A stretch of DNA of 64,000 nucleotides from assembly GCF_030867145.1 (NCBI RefSeq), contig NC_134417.1, forward strand, positions 5,991,577 to 6,055,576. Direction: 5' to 3'. Below, piece after piece: positions 32,051-44,600 of the stretch. How positions within the stretch are numbered: the stretch's first letter is position 1; each line of letters starts with the position of its first letter. The DNA comes from Opisthocomus hoazin. Taxonomy: Eukaryota; Chordata; Aves; Opisthocomiformes; Opisthocomidae. A program made the translations under genes and the position numbers. The notes under the pieces were generated by a model, which was given only the letters and a program-made list of their open reading frames with translations, was not told where the DNA came from and searched no databases.

Positions 32051-35000
32051 GGACGGAGCGGCCGGTTACTGCTGAGGGTGGACCCCTCCATCACGTCCAT
32101 GGGGCTTCTCCACCTGCCTGGGTGCAGCCCCAAAACCAGCTGGCTGCAGGAGACATCTTCCCCCGAGCGCTTACAAACCATTCGCCCATCTCCGGCTCAC
32201 ACCGCCCTCCTTGCTGCAAATATTCACCGGGTGTCGGGAGGGCTCTTACAAAAAACCCGCGTTTTGTCTACGATTTCCCGAGTCTTAGCACGGGGGTGAC
32301 GGTTTCCAGCTGAGGGCTTTCTTGCACGATCCACGAAGGAGCGTTTCTCCCTGTCTGGCTGCATTCTGCGCGCAGGGACGGGTCTTTAACGCAGGCCTCG
32401 CAGCTCCCGCCTGCGCGCGCGGGACAGAGCTTAAAACTTCGGGAATTTTGCCCTCTCCAGGAGGGATTATTAACATGAGCTGCGAGATGCCAATATTACT
32501 GAAATAAAAGCAGTCTTGAAACTGAACTGCGTGACTGTAAACATTCTGCATGGCTTTCACCCCGTAAAAACGCCCGTGGACGGTATCCCAAGAACAGCCG
32601 TTAGCTTTTGGTGAAGTTCAAGAGCTGTTAAGCACTGCACCCGCAGCAGAAAGCTCGTTTCCCCCAACCCAACCCTCACCCTGACCTGCTGAGGGAAGCG
32701 CAAAGACGTCTCCCGTAGGAAACGGGAGGTAGAATTGGTTTCTGTGATCCATCATGGGATGCTGTGTCCAGTCCTCTCACCCGTAGCTCAATAAAGAAGC
32801 CAAATAAACAGAAAATGCTGAAATAAGACCTGTGGAAGCGATTCAAGGTCAGGCTTCTGCTTTACAGCGAAGGGCCAAGGAAACCGAGATGATTTCGCTG
32901 ATGCAAGAGAAATGGCTGATCACAGTGATCACAAAGCAAGAAAGCTCCCCATAGCTGGTGATTTTTAAAGACAACTGAAGCTGGTGGCAGGGGAAGCTGA
33001 GGCAAAATGCTTCAGAGTGAGAGGCTGCTCTGCTCTGTCCGGGGATGGGAGAGCCCACAGCTGCCTGTCTGCTCCCTGCAGGGCACAGCCCCTTTGGGTC
33101 CCCTGCCTCTTTCTCCCTTTCTCAATATATCCCTACCCGACTATCAAGGGTGAATGCTGGGCAAGGAGTGGAACTAACCTCTGAGCCGTGCCGCTGGGGA
33201 CGCCTCACAACTGGACTGAAATCCAGCCTGCAGGGAGAACGGAGGCATCCAGCCGAGAAACTGCCCCCATTTCCGCACTCCATCAGGTCGGTGACCTGCT
33301 GCTGAATCACTTCGTCTAGAAAATGTCTGGCTTGGGATTTTGGTTGCAACAGTGACAAAGTTTTAACCCTCAGAGGAACCAGATGGTGAAAATGTGTGAG
33401 GATCCTGCAGCTGTCATCCAAGACGGGATGAGACCTGGCCCAAGCAAATGCCTGCTTACAGGATCCCTCCTCGCTGACTCCGGGGCCTTAAAAGGTTTTT
33501 CAGCACTGACATCTATATGGGAATACTGGATATTTTATGAAAAGCATTTTAAAAATGTTTTGGGCTTTTTTGTTGCTGTTGGAGGAAGGAGTTGTCATTG
33601 AATTTTGGGTATACCTGACTTCACGTGGTGTGAGCCACCAGAGAACGAATGGTCTGATGGGGACTCTGAAAGCATGCAGGAGCAGTTGGATGCGAGGAGG
33701 CAGGGTTGTCTTTCCACAGACTTTTTCCTGACCCTTACCTCATTTGCAAGATGAGGATCTATGAAAACATAGCAGCCCTGAACAAGCAGAATACAGTCAA
33801 AAGCACAAGGCATTTTAATGAGGCAAAACATCCTGCTAAGTCTTTTGGTTTATTGGTGTTGAGTATGTTCCAAGACCAAAGAAAAGGACTCAGAAAGAAT
33901 CTATTAAAATAGTTGGCTTGTGGGATCTGCAACATAAGCATGATTAAAATTGATCTATTTTTATCTATATGAGAATATATCAGCTATGGGAATCTGTTTT
34001 TTAGAAGTAAAATAAATTTGTCTTCAGTAAAAAGTGTCCAGTTGAGCTTGGGGTGTAACAGCATTGCCCGGGGCTGGGAAGAGAAGCAGATACCTTCGTC
34101 TGGCCGCGATACAACAGTGACTCGGATCCTGTGTGCAGCTGAGGAAGTCGTACTCTCTCCTTCATCCCCACAGGCAGGTTCTGGTGGCTTTGAACACCCT
34201 CTGCTCTGGTACAAAGGCCGCCAGAAGCCACAGGAGGATTCCTGTTGCCCACAATGAGTTCATTAGTATCACCTAGCATTCACCGGCGTCTAGTACATTT
34301 GGTTACACCAATAACTTAACCGCTGCCAAATCTGCAGGATCTAATTACAGGCACTCAGCCCGCAGACCAGAGCTGTACCTGAGGTGTCTCTCCAGTGTGT
34401 GTGCAGAGGCAAAAACCTCCCAATTATTCCTCCTGCTGAGTAGGAGTCACCTAGGAACTGCTAATTCGTGTGCAGGAGAGTTTAGGCATCTGAACTGGGA
34501 TTGCAGGCAAGAGATTTCATCCATGCAGGATCCGGAGTCCAAACCACTTCGTAGCAAAAGCGTCTGTTCATCCCCTGCGTGCAAGAAGTGAGCAGGGTTT
34601 GCCCTTTCCCAGCCACTTTGTTGGCTGGTGCTGGTGACACTGAAGAATTGTAAATGCCACTTGGCCAGAAAATGGGAGACGAGTTCGCTCTCTGCAGCCT
34701 GAAGAAATTCAGGCTCACTGCTCCCCAAAACAATCTAAACCCTGAGAGGAGTGTGAGAGTCATGCTCCCTTCTGCTTCTTCCTCTGATGGGTCCAGGGGT
34801 TCCACAACCTCTTCTGTGGGATTCAGTGAACTGGGTGAGTTGGTCAGTACTTCCTTCTGGTTCTCATATGCAGTAACTTTTATCCTACTGAAAAACGGGG
34901 ATTTTAATACTTTCTCAGAAAAGAAGTCAAATAAATATTTTCCACTCACTGGGCAAATGCTCCAGTTGTGCTTTTGTAAAAGAAGGATGGGATACAGTGA

Positions 35001-38000
35001 CTCCTACAACTAATTATCTCAGTTCCTGTGTCATGTGTGGGCTCTGGAAAACCCTGGTAAACTATAAAACAGCTCAAACTGCCAGAGCGCAGGGAAAAAT
35101 TTATATCAATGATCTGCAAAACATGACCAGATAAATTTATAACTGCTGTTCAGCTGATTTCCCCAGGGAAAAGAGAAAGCACAGAGAGGAATGAGCTCTC
35201 TGAGGACGGGTGTTGCATTTGGAGTCATGTGCTGAACTACAGTGCAAGGTCTGTTGTTTTGGCAAAGACCTCAGAAAGCCCCTGAAGACAAGTTTGAAGG
35301 TTCATTTGCACCGAAAGGCCAGCAAAGGCCAAACAGGAGACAGAGGCCCAGGAGCAGCAGGCTGCCCCGGAGGCAGCTCTCTGGGGTGCAGCACTGTTGA
35401 GCGGGTCTTGGGTCTCTGCCACCGAGTGATTCTCAGGACGTTTGTGCCAAGGTGATTTGAACACCGGGGGTTGGGGGTGTTCGGTGTTTGGTTTTAACAC
35501 CAACAGCCCTTTGATGAGCTAGGAAGAAAACAATGTTTTTCAGTCTTGTCCGGAGCATGCTGGGTCTCACAGCTTGCGCTAGCCACAGATCCAAAGCTGT
35601 ACTGAAGACAAACCCTTTGACCCAAGGTGAGACGGGGTGTTCTGTAAGATGGGAAGTGTTCCCATCAAGCTGGGGATGGCAGTATGCATTGCCAGCTCCT
35701 GAGATCCAGTGCCTGAGAGGTAGCCCCCAGTTTCACATGCCTGCCTGCCCCCTCCAGCAGACATCTTTCCAGAATGCCGCAGCTCTGTCTGCGCTGCAGG
35801 AATTACCCAGGCCAGTCAGTGCACGTCACCCATGCTCTAGATCCTGTCTGTTGTCGCGGTCCATGAAGTGACATGGGTGTCACTGCCCTTTGGCTGCAGA
35901 CCTCTGCCTCTGTGAGAGCAGGGGAGCAGGCATAGGACTGGCCAACATGATGGAGGACTTTCTGGAGCAGCAGCTGGAGCCTGGGGGACACCTCAGGGCT
36001 CCTTGAGGGATGGGTGTGTGTAGGCAGCTGAATCCAGCCTTTTGGCCTGCCTCACTCCCTTTGGGAACAGCCTTAGACCAACAACAGCAGGATGATAATG
36101 CAAGACCCCGAGCACAGGACTTTCCCCTCAATTTTGTCATCAGAATGGTTTTATTCGTCATTTTCTGGCCTGTCCTGATACCAACTCTCCTGAGCATTAA
36201 GCTCTGATTCTCTGAGCACAGAACCAAATGTAACAGCGTTAACAAGCCTGACTGTGCAACCCATGCCTTAAAATGGCCCCAAATCCTGGCATCTGTTGGC
36301 AAGGAAAATGCTTCAGATGATGCACTCCCCAGCCAGCACCCCCTGGGTGTCCTGGGGAGGGAAGAGGTGAGGCGACCGGCCCCCTGAACACAAACAATTT
36401 ATTTCATATTTAGCAATATAACCGCGTGCAACACTCCCCTTATAAGGCAAGCAAAGGAATGGCATGTGCCTTAAAAACCACATGCTGAAATCGTATTCTA
36501 CTACTCCACTTTCCTCCAGCCTCTGCTTGTTTAATGCCATAGTAGCTCTCAGTGTAATGTTGCCAGGATGTTTTTTCCATTAAATGCTTCATTTCCATGA
36601 ACTTGTATATGGCATTTCCCTCTGCTGCTGTGTGAGCAGCTTTTCCTCTCTTCATATATTCCAGCCCAAATGGTTCGACTCTGCAGTGACTGATCAGCCA
36701 GCCCTTCCTTCTCAAGGGCAGCTTTACAGACCTGCGTGCACAATTGGGAATTAAAAAAAGAAAAAGTAGAAATCTGTGGCAAAAGGGAGCAGACTGGAAG
36801 TCTGAGGCTTTTTATCTTTGCCTCAGTGCTGGGTCTCTGCTATTCCAGAAACAGCCTTCCCAGCTAGTGCCTCCTGTTTATGGCCGACGAGATGGGGTAA
36901 AAAGAGTTTGTGGGGGGCTTTTGAACTTTGAAATTTCAGCTCCTCCCTACCCTGGAACAGTCTATGGGTGACTACTGATGTGAGTGAATCCATCTGTCTA
37001 TTTCTACGATTTGCTATGTAGTCCATTCCCTCGTTCTCAGTCCTCCTCCTTGGGCTGTGGGAAAAGGGACAGCAAATTTCAAGATGTGGGAGGAAAAAAG
37101 CAGTAAGACCCCAGAGGTTCCGTTCCACCCAGGCGAGAGCGGAGAACTGGAACCCCTGGGACACCGTGCTCCCTGGAAGATGGAAGTGGGGCACCCCTTG
37201 GGGAACGGCAGCAGGTGAAGCAGAGCACATGAAGGGGTTTTATCCCTACTCAGAAGCGCACGCATCTGTCCTTGCCCATGGAAAGGGATTCTTCCTGCCA
37301 TTACAGAGCCCTTTAGAAGCTGCCTGAGAAGATAAATGCTAAATAGCTTAGCCTAGTGCTTACACAGGCTCAGCTGTCACATCCTCTCCTAGGTCTCCTG
37401 AAATCCCTTTTTCCCATTTCTAAGGACTGCCCATGAGCAAAGCCAAAGCTCCACAGCATTTCTGTGGAGAAGCCTAGCTGGCAGAGGACTTTGTGCAAGC
37501 AGTGACATGAAGGCTCCTGGGCCATGTAGCCAATGTGTAGTTTTGTTGGAAGCCATCCAAGCGCTGAGGTCACCTGGAATTGTAAAGAAGAGAAACCGTT
37601 TGAAGGCAAAAATGTTGGAAGACTGATTGAAAGAGGCAGAAGGACTTCATTCCTGTGTCCATGTGAAGGAGCCAGTTCTCCTCTACAGAGAGTGTTACAC
37701 AGCCATTTATAGTCACAAAGGGGAGGTAGGAAAAGCCCCCCTTTATCACAGCAGTGTGTGTAAGCCAGCCTGGACATGGAGCAGTCGTTACCAAAGCCCT
37801 GTCTCCCATCTTCCAGCACCCACGTAAATATCCCTATATCGTATGTCTTCCGTGAGGTTCTAATGTATCAAATTCTCATCAGTGCCATTGTCAGCTATTT
37901 GCTTTTGCAGATTTGTTTTACATCCAGAAATGAACACCAGCTCTTCCCTGCCTCTCGGGACGCAGTGGTGGTAAACGCTGATACAATCACGCTCAGAGCA

Positions 38001-40870
38001 CGAGCAGTGATGCATCCCACTGCCTCGCCAAGCAAAACTTTTCCGTACGAGTGCTGTGAATTCACAGCTATTGCTAGCAGCTTTCCATGGAGAGACTTTG
38101 TGTATCCTCTTGCAATATAATCTTACCCAGAATGGTTTTGAAAGACCGTGAACTCGATCCTGCCAAAAATAGTCCATGGAGCCAAAAAAAATCAACAGAA
38201 GATCTTTAGCATTTGAGCTGGCCCGTGAGCTGCATTTTTCACCTTTTTCCAACGATATGTTTCTTGACATCCATGAAACCTTCATTTGACTTCTAATACC
38301 CCCGATTATTCTTTTAAGTGTAGCAGACTGCATTTTAATTATAACTTCAGGGCTCAGCAAGCAATCAGCTTCATGGGCATAATGGAACAGACACGGCAGC
38401 GGTGACTTTAGCCCTAAAAGCATCTGTGCGCAGGCTGGCAGATGTATCCTAAGAATGTGTTTATTTGCGTTTGGTTTATGTGGTTTTGGTGACCTTTCGT
38501 TAAAATCAGCCAGTGACTTCCAGGAGGCAAGTTACACACTCACTAAAAAGAAGTGCAGTAAAATAATCTATCATGGGTCCTTCTGCTGAACATTACATTT
38601 CTGCTGACTATCACATCCCTGTGTCCAAGGCAGGGATGGCCGAGGTTAAGGTTAAAGTAACATTACTGCTGGACAAGATGGCTGTATGAATATTGCCCCC
38701 TTGTTCCTAATGAAGAATGGCAGCCCAGAAATGGGTCACGGGGACACTGGGCCCCAGTGACCACGTGGGGCTTCCTGTGGGTCCCATCACCATTACAAGC
38801 TGTTTTATAGCTGGGGAGTGCCTGCATTTTCCTGTCTCTTCTGCCAAGTCTTCAACAAGGCCACGGTAAAAAAAGAGCTGTTTGTCTCCAGCCTGGTGCC
38901 TACACCACGTTCTTCAGTCTCTCCGGGCTCACCCCACCTCCACAGCGCAGCAGCAATTTCTTGCTGTTCCTTCACTGCACCAAAAAGGCTGTGAGTCAAG
39001 CAGCGATCTCTCAAAGTGCTAAATCCATCCCTACGCTCAGGTGGCTTTGGCAGCCCCTCAGCATGTCAGCTGCCTGCTGATGCCACCAGAGAAGGCTATC
39101 AAAAGTTTTCTTGGTTGCTGGGCAAGCCTCTCCAGGGCCGCATCGTTGAAACTCAGCAGAGAGTGGCTCTGTCCGAGAAAATACCCTACGTGAAAGAGGT
39201 GACACCGTGGTAGTGATCTTTGAGTGATACACCGTTTGGATGTTAACAGCCCTCTCTTCTCACAAGTTGAAGCATGGTTAGTTACTGCTAACCTTAACTA
39301 TGGTGAACAGTGTCTTTAAGAGGATGAACGAGGATTGTTGCTGAAGCAGGCTGATTCTGTATTGTTTGCATTTCTCAAAGAGAGCTTGGTGCAAATTCAC
39401 GCTCATTTAGTGCATTAGTTTTGCGAATGCCTTTGCGATGATTTTTATCAGGCGGTTCAGGGATCCTAAGCCAAAGATGAGCCTCAGTTTTGGTTTTGGT
39501 GACTTCAGACATGCAAGTTGCCTGTCTGTCCACAAGTCCCTAAGTGACGTGGATTAGAAAATACCTGGAGCCTGAAATTTAGACTACGTGAGAATGGCAT
39601 ATGAACACACACGCCCAGACTCTGGGTTTGGAGGCTGAGGAAATGGTCTGTGGAGAACCTGTGGTACGGAGGGCTCTCTCTCGGGAACCAGCGCTGTTCA
39701 GACTGGTCTGCATCCACCCAACTAAAGACTTGCGTGTAATTTGCAACTCCATTTTCAGTTCGCCATTTTATTTTTTTACACCCCATACTGCTAAGTAAGT
39801 GATGTTTATTGCAGGGAGGCATGTGAGCAATTTCTCTTTCACCACAGTGATTGGAAGAGCAGAAATTCCTCCACACTTTCCACTCTTATGGTTATGAGCT
39901 GAAAGACTCGCTGATTAAAACCCCTCCGTGGCCAATTAGCCTGCAGCGTCCTCCTGTCATGGTGTCCTGCGTAGGTATGAAATTCCTCCTGGCAGGTCAG
40001 AAGGGAGCGTATAATTCAAAGGTATTAACTGATTTAATGGTCATAAATGAATATTGTGACACATCTGCTGAAATGCTCAATCAAGTGGGCAGCTACCAGC
40101 GATGAACTTGCTAAGGCCGAAGCTGTTGCTGCTCTTCGGGGAGTCCGGAGGAGCTGGAAAGCAGCCAGGTAGGAAGGCGGTGACGGGGACGGCTCTTCCA
40201 TCATCTGCCCGGAGGGGTGAGGGACCAGGCACACGTAGGTTGGATGTCAGTTCAGAAAAACGGGAGTCGCTTGCCGAGCCGATCGCGACAGAGGTTTTGC
40301 GTTTCAGGGGAAAGGTGGACGTCTTGAAACGGGGTTTTGCGCCAAACTGCAACAGAAATAATGACCTTCGAAATTCTGCGCAGAAGAGGCTTTCGGGAAA
40401 AGGTCGGGAATGTTTGTACAGGGCATTCAAAGTCTCGTGCTGGAATTTAATACTGTTTTCGTCATTTGACTCGATTATTAGTGCATTCTTTCAAAATGTA
40501 TCAGCTGTCGTGCTGCTGCTGGCATTTCATGCCGTAACAAAGCAGCAGAGACGTTTACAGATTAGATTTTACTTCAGGCTCATTACAGGCAGCAATGGCT
40601 TGGCTGGGACTGGAAGAACCCTCCTTTGTTACAGGGAAACCGAACGCTGCTGCTATTTCTTAGCTCTGAAAGGAGCGGAAGCACAAGGTAAAAGCGCAAA
40701 GCAGGTGAAAACATCGACACGGGCACATACAGTGTAAAAAAAAATACCAAAAAATGAAATTTTCTTAAAATAAAATGCTGGTGTTCCAGCGGTGGGGCCA
40801 GTTTCCGATCAGCGCCAGTTTTTTCACGGTATCTTTTTCCGGGATGTTTTGGCGAAGCCTTCCCAGCCGT
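32051..40870. other. Intergenic DNA, AT-richer
   Basis: The composition is more AT-rich than the preceding 32 kb. No exon, CR1 copy or RNA gene was recognised. Short poly-A signals occur at 32503-32508, 32790-32795 and 32803-32808. The longest frame near RYK (40102-40737, 211 codons) has no domain I know and ends before the RYK CpG island. Confidence 0.45.
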
Positions 40871-40879
40871 GCGGAGAAG

Positions 40880-41377
40880 ATCCTCCCCCCCCCCCCCCCC
40901 TCCCACCCCCGGGGTGCCGGCAGACGGCCGGGCCCGGCCGCGGCAGAACACCGGGCCCGGCCGCGGGGCCGGCGGCGGTAACAGCGGCGGTGACAGCGGC
41001 GGAGGAGCGCGGCGCAGGGCCGAGCGGGGGGCTGCCCGGACCGCGGTGCTCGCCCCCTCCCCGCCGCCCCTCAGGACGGGCCCGGAGCGGCCCAGGCGCC
41101 AGGCTCCGAGGCCGGGCCGCACCGCCGGGCACCTCGCCCCGGGAGGGGACGCCCGCTCGCGCCGGGGCCGGGCCGCGGCCGGGCGGGCGCCTCAGGCGCG
41201 CGTGCGCGGGGCGGGGCGGGGCGTGCGGCGCCGCGGAGGAAGCGGCGGCGGCGGGCGCGCGCAGCCATGAGCGGCGGGGCGGGGAGCGGCGGCCGCGGCG
41301 TGTGAGGGGTTCGGCGGGGCGGGGGGTCCCCTCCCCTCCCTCCGTTCCTCCGTCCGTCCCTCCCTCCCCGCGGAGCG
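40880..41377 (+). promoter_or_regulatory. RYK: RYK CpG island promoter and 5' UTR
   Basis: CpG-dense DNA starting with a run of 16 C at 40885-40900. Overlapping GC boxes (GGGGCGGGGCGGGG type) lie at about 41207-41222, about 160 bases upstream of the start codon. A 12-base GCGGCGG(T)(A/G)ACA repeat occurs three times at about 40970-41007. No TATA box is seen. The transcription start is not defined by sequence alone. A short upstream ORF is present at 41267-41305. Confidence 0.75.
41267..41305 (+). promoter_or_regulatory. Upstream ORF in the RYK leader
   Basis: ATG at 41267 in a strong context (GCAGCCATGA) opens 12 codons, MSGGAGSGGRGV, ending at TGA 41303-41305, 72 bases before the RYK start. 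It counts only if transcription begins upstream of 41267. Confidence 0.4.
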
Positions 41378-41693
41378 ATGGAGCCGGGGCGCCGGGGCGG
41401 GGGCCGCCAGCCCGGCGGGCGGCGGCGGGGCCGGCCCCTTGCGGCGCCGGGGGAGGCGGGCGCGGGGCGGTGGTGGCGGCGGCGGCGGCCGTCGCCGCCG
41501 TGCCGGGTGCGGGGTCCGCGCCGCCATCTCCTCCGCCTCCTGCCGCTGTTGCTGCTCCTGCCCGCCGGCGCCGAGGGCCAGGCCGGCCCCAGCTCCGGCC
41601 CGCACGCCGCCGGGCCCCCCGACTGGCCCCCCGCCGGCCCCGGGCCCAGCCTCAGCCTTTACCTGAGCGAGGAGGAGGTGCGCCAGCTGATCG
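41378..41693 (+). CDS. RYK: RYK exon 1 (signal peptide, start of WIF domain)
   Basis: Codons 1-105 plus one base; donor CTGATCG|GTGAGT, phase 1. The long basic N-region, the hydrophobic core LLRLLPLLLLL and a Pro/Gly/Ala linker precede the first conserved WIF residues. The region before the WIF domain is not conserved in sequence between vertebrates, so support for the exact start is from context and reading frame only. Confidence 0.9.
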
Positions 41694-44600
41694 GTGAGTG
41701 CGGGCCCGGGGGGAGAGCGGGGGGCTGAGGGGGTGTTGGGGGTCCGGGCGCTCAGGGCGGGCTGAGGGGAGTTCTGTGGGGCTGGGGTGGCGGTTTGGGG
41801 GTCTGGGAGAGGATGGGGGGGTCGCTGGGACTGGAGGACTGAGGGGGTGGTTGCGGGGGTCCGGACGGTGGATCTGGGGGTGCAGGGGGGGGTGGGGAGG
41901 GCTGTGAGCGGGGGTGAAGGGGCTCGGGAGAGGATGGGGGCTGTGGGACAGGGCTGGGCTGAATCTGGGGATCCGTGTGGGGTTCTGTAGGAATGGGGGA
42001 GTAGGGGTTGTGGGGAGAACGGAGGAGTCTGAGGACCCAGGGAAGAGTCGCTGTGCTGCTTCGCCTGTGTGTCTGGGGTTTTAAAGCCCAAGACCCCTTT
42101 CTTCCCTTACCCTGATGGCAAGGGGTTCCCTAGTGACTGGGGATGGTGCCCCATGGGAGCAGGGTACGCCCTGGAAGAGGTGAGTTCAGGCCCATGGTCT
42201 AATTAGCGAGGCAAGTGACATGCAGAGGGCAGAGAGGAGACCTGGTGATAATTGGGTGCGTGTGTGAAAGGAATCGTAATTTCCAGGCAGGCTGACAATT
42301 GCTGCGCAAGTACTTGGAGACAGTTCATGAAGTCCCCCATCTGGCCTGCCGCAGAAGGCTTTCGCAGTACTTTTGTGCTTGGAGAGTCTCTGGTTTAAAC
42401 AAAGATTTGTTTTCTGGAGGCTTTGGCTTGCTTAGGCTCTTGTTTAGAGTTGGTGGCTGGAAACTCAAAAGAAGTATGTTGGTATCCCCAGTGATTTGTG
42501 TTTCAGCAAGTGTCCTGTATCTCTGTAAGCTGAAAAACAAGCAGTACAAGACTTTATTTGCCTCAAATGGACAAAATGAAAATATCTCCAGTTAATTTGA
42601 ACTCTGTAAGCACGTAGCTGACCGAAGTCAAGGGACCTAGGGAGTGAAGAACACTGTAAACATTTTTTCCCTTATGGCTTGCTCTGGCGATTAGTGTTCT
42701 GCTGTCATCATTTTTACATTGCATGTGCTTGCTGCCAGATGCTCTGTTACAGATAGAGGATAAAAAAAGTCAGGCGTGCTGTTTAGCTGAGTGTCTAAAC
42801 AAGTAGTTAATCTTGCAAATACTGAATGGTAAGGTTTGAGCTATCTAGTGCCTGAAATGTGTATTAGTTGGATTTGCTCAGACTTCCATGGTCCACTAGC
42901 ATAATTACTCATCATTAAGTAGCAACTGAGGAGGGAAGATCTGCTGTTGTTAGTATTACAGAATCACAGAATGTTCGGGGTTGGAAGGGACCTCTGTGGG
43001 TCACCCAGTCCAACCCCCCTGCCGAAGCAGGGTCACCTACAGCAGGCTGCACAGGACCTTGTCCAGGCGGGTCTTGAGTATCTCCAGAGAAGGAGACTCC
43101 ACAACCTCCCTGGGCAGCCTGTTCTAGTGCTCCGTCACCCTCAGAGGGAAGAAGTTCTTCCTCATGTTCAGACGGAAATTTTTATGTTAAATTTCATCCC
43201 GTAATCTCCTGGGGGTCTGTTGCTAACGTGGCTAAAGTCACTTATTACTCAAGCTGTCTGTAGCTGTTTTATATCACTCTAAGTATCTGACACTTAATAA
43301 TCTGTTCTGCTTCTGCGACCCCAAAGGCTTGGATAAGCTGGAGTCTGATGTGGAGATAAACTGGCACTTTTTTCAGTTGGTGGAGTTGAGTTCACTAGAA
43401 ATCTGTTGTAAACGGAACTTTCAGGATCTACCTTGTGTTTTTGGCATGGGCAGATTTAATTTTAGAGGGTATCCTATATATGTACTAGCTGTTGTAGGTG
43501 AGGTGTAGTTTAACGAGGCATCTAGACGCAGGCAGTCAAATCTCCGGTAACTGCATGTATTCCTGTGGCAGAACAAAGTCCGAATGGATGCACAGGTTTG
43601 TTCCATTTCTTCACAGTTCTGAAAACAAAACAATCTCTTTTAAAGTGTTCCATTTTGTAGTACCTGAATCGTGTTTACACACAGTCAAGTTTATGGTTTA
43701 AGTGCTCGTATTGGTGTGTATGAACTTTCAAAGCGCAGGGAGGTGATTCAGCTTCTGTGACTTCTTGGAGGAAAGCCATGGTTCAGCAGACGCAAGCATA
43801 GTCATTCACAGTGGATAGGAAAATGATGTTGCCTGTGAAGTGAGCTGTTAGGTTCTGTGAAGCTGCTAATAAAAACATAGGAGCTAGTTTCTTTCACCTT
43901 TTGTTTCTAAACAAGCTCTGTCTCTGCGACTGTCTTGCTGTGGTTGAACAGAAAACTCTTAGACTCTCTGAAGTGCTTGTAAACCCAGATGTTATGCAGA
44001 GTTACTACAGCCTGTGATGTGTTTTCATGCTTCTTAATATTGTCCCCATACTTTTTTAGATCACAAATTTGATTTGGACAAAAGCAAGCCTGCAATTGTG
44101 AATTGTTGAATTGGCCACAGGCGGTGATACGGTGCGTCCTTGGGATAAAGCTGGAGCATCCTCAGGGTCTGGTGTGAGGTCTGCGGGGCCGTACCCATGC
44201 GTGGTCTCTCTCCCAGTGAGGCTGAACCAGTTCAGCAGTGCTTCTGCTCTCCTCAAAACCGGAGTTCAGTGTCTCATGGAACTGTGGCCTGTGTTTTTAA
44301 TTAGGTTGTGGCTCTTGTAAATGAGATAGTGACTTGCTTAAGATTATTTGTGGCTTCTGTTCTTTCTGTGGCGTGGAGGCAGGGCAGATGCTATGTTTTA
44401 TAGTGAAAACTGCTGCTACTTTCCTGTATGCTTATGCCAGATTTCCACCATTGAGCTATGTGATTCTGACCATGTGTCTGCCTTAGGAGGAATGATTTTG
44501 AGATCTTCAGAACTTTACAGAGAAGAAAACTAGAGAAAACTGGCTTGTCTTGTTGTGTGAGATTTATTTTTATTTTGAAAATCTGCAGAGTTCTCATGGT

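Noticed and set aside
40102-40737. 211-codon + frame just upstream of RYK
   Set aside because: No recognisable family, ends before the CpG island, and lies in plain AT-rich DNA; most likely chance.
41192-42091. 299-codon antisense frame over RYK exon 1
   Set aside because: Pro/Ala/Arg-rich shadow of a CpG island with no domain and no splice context.
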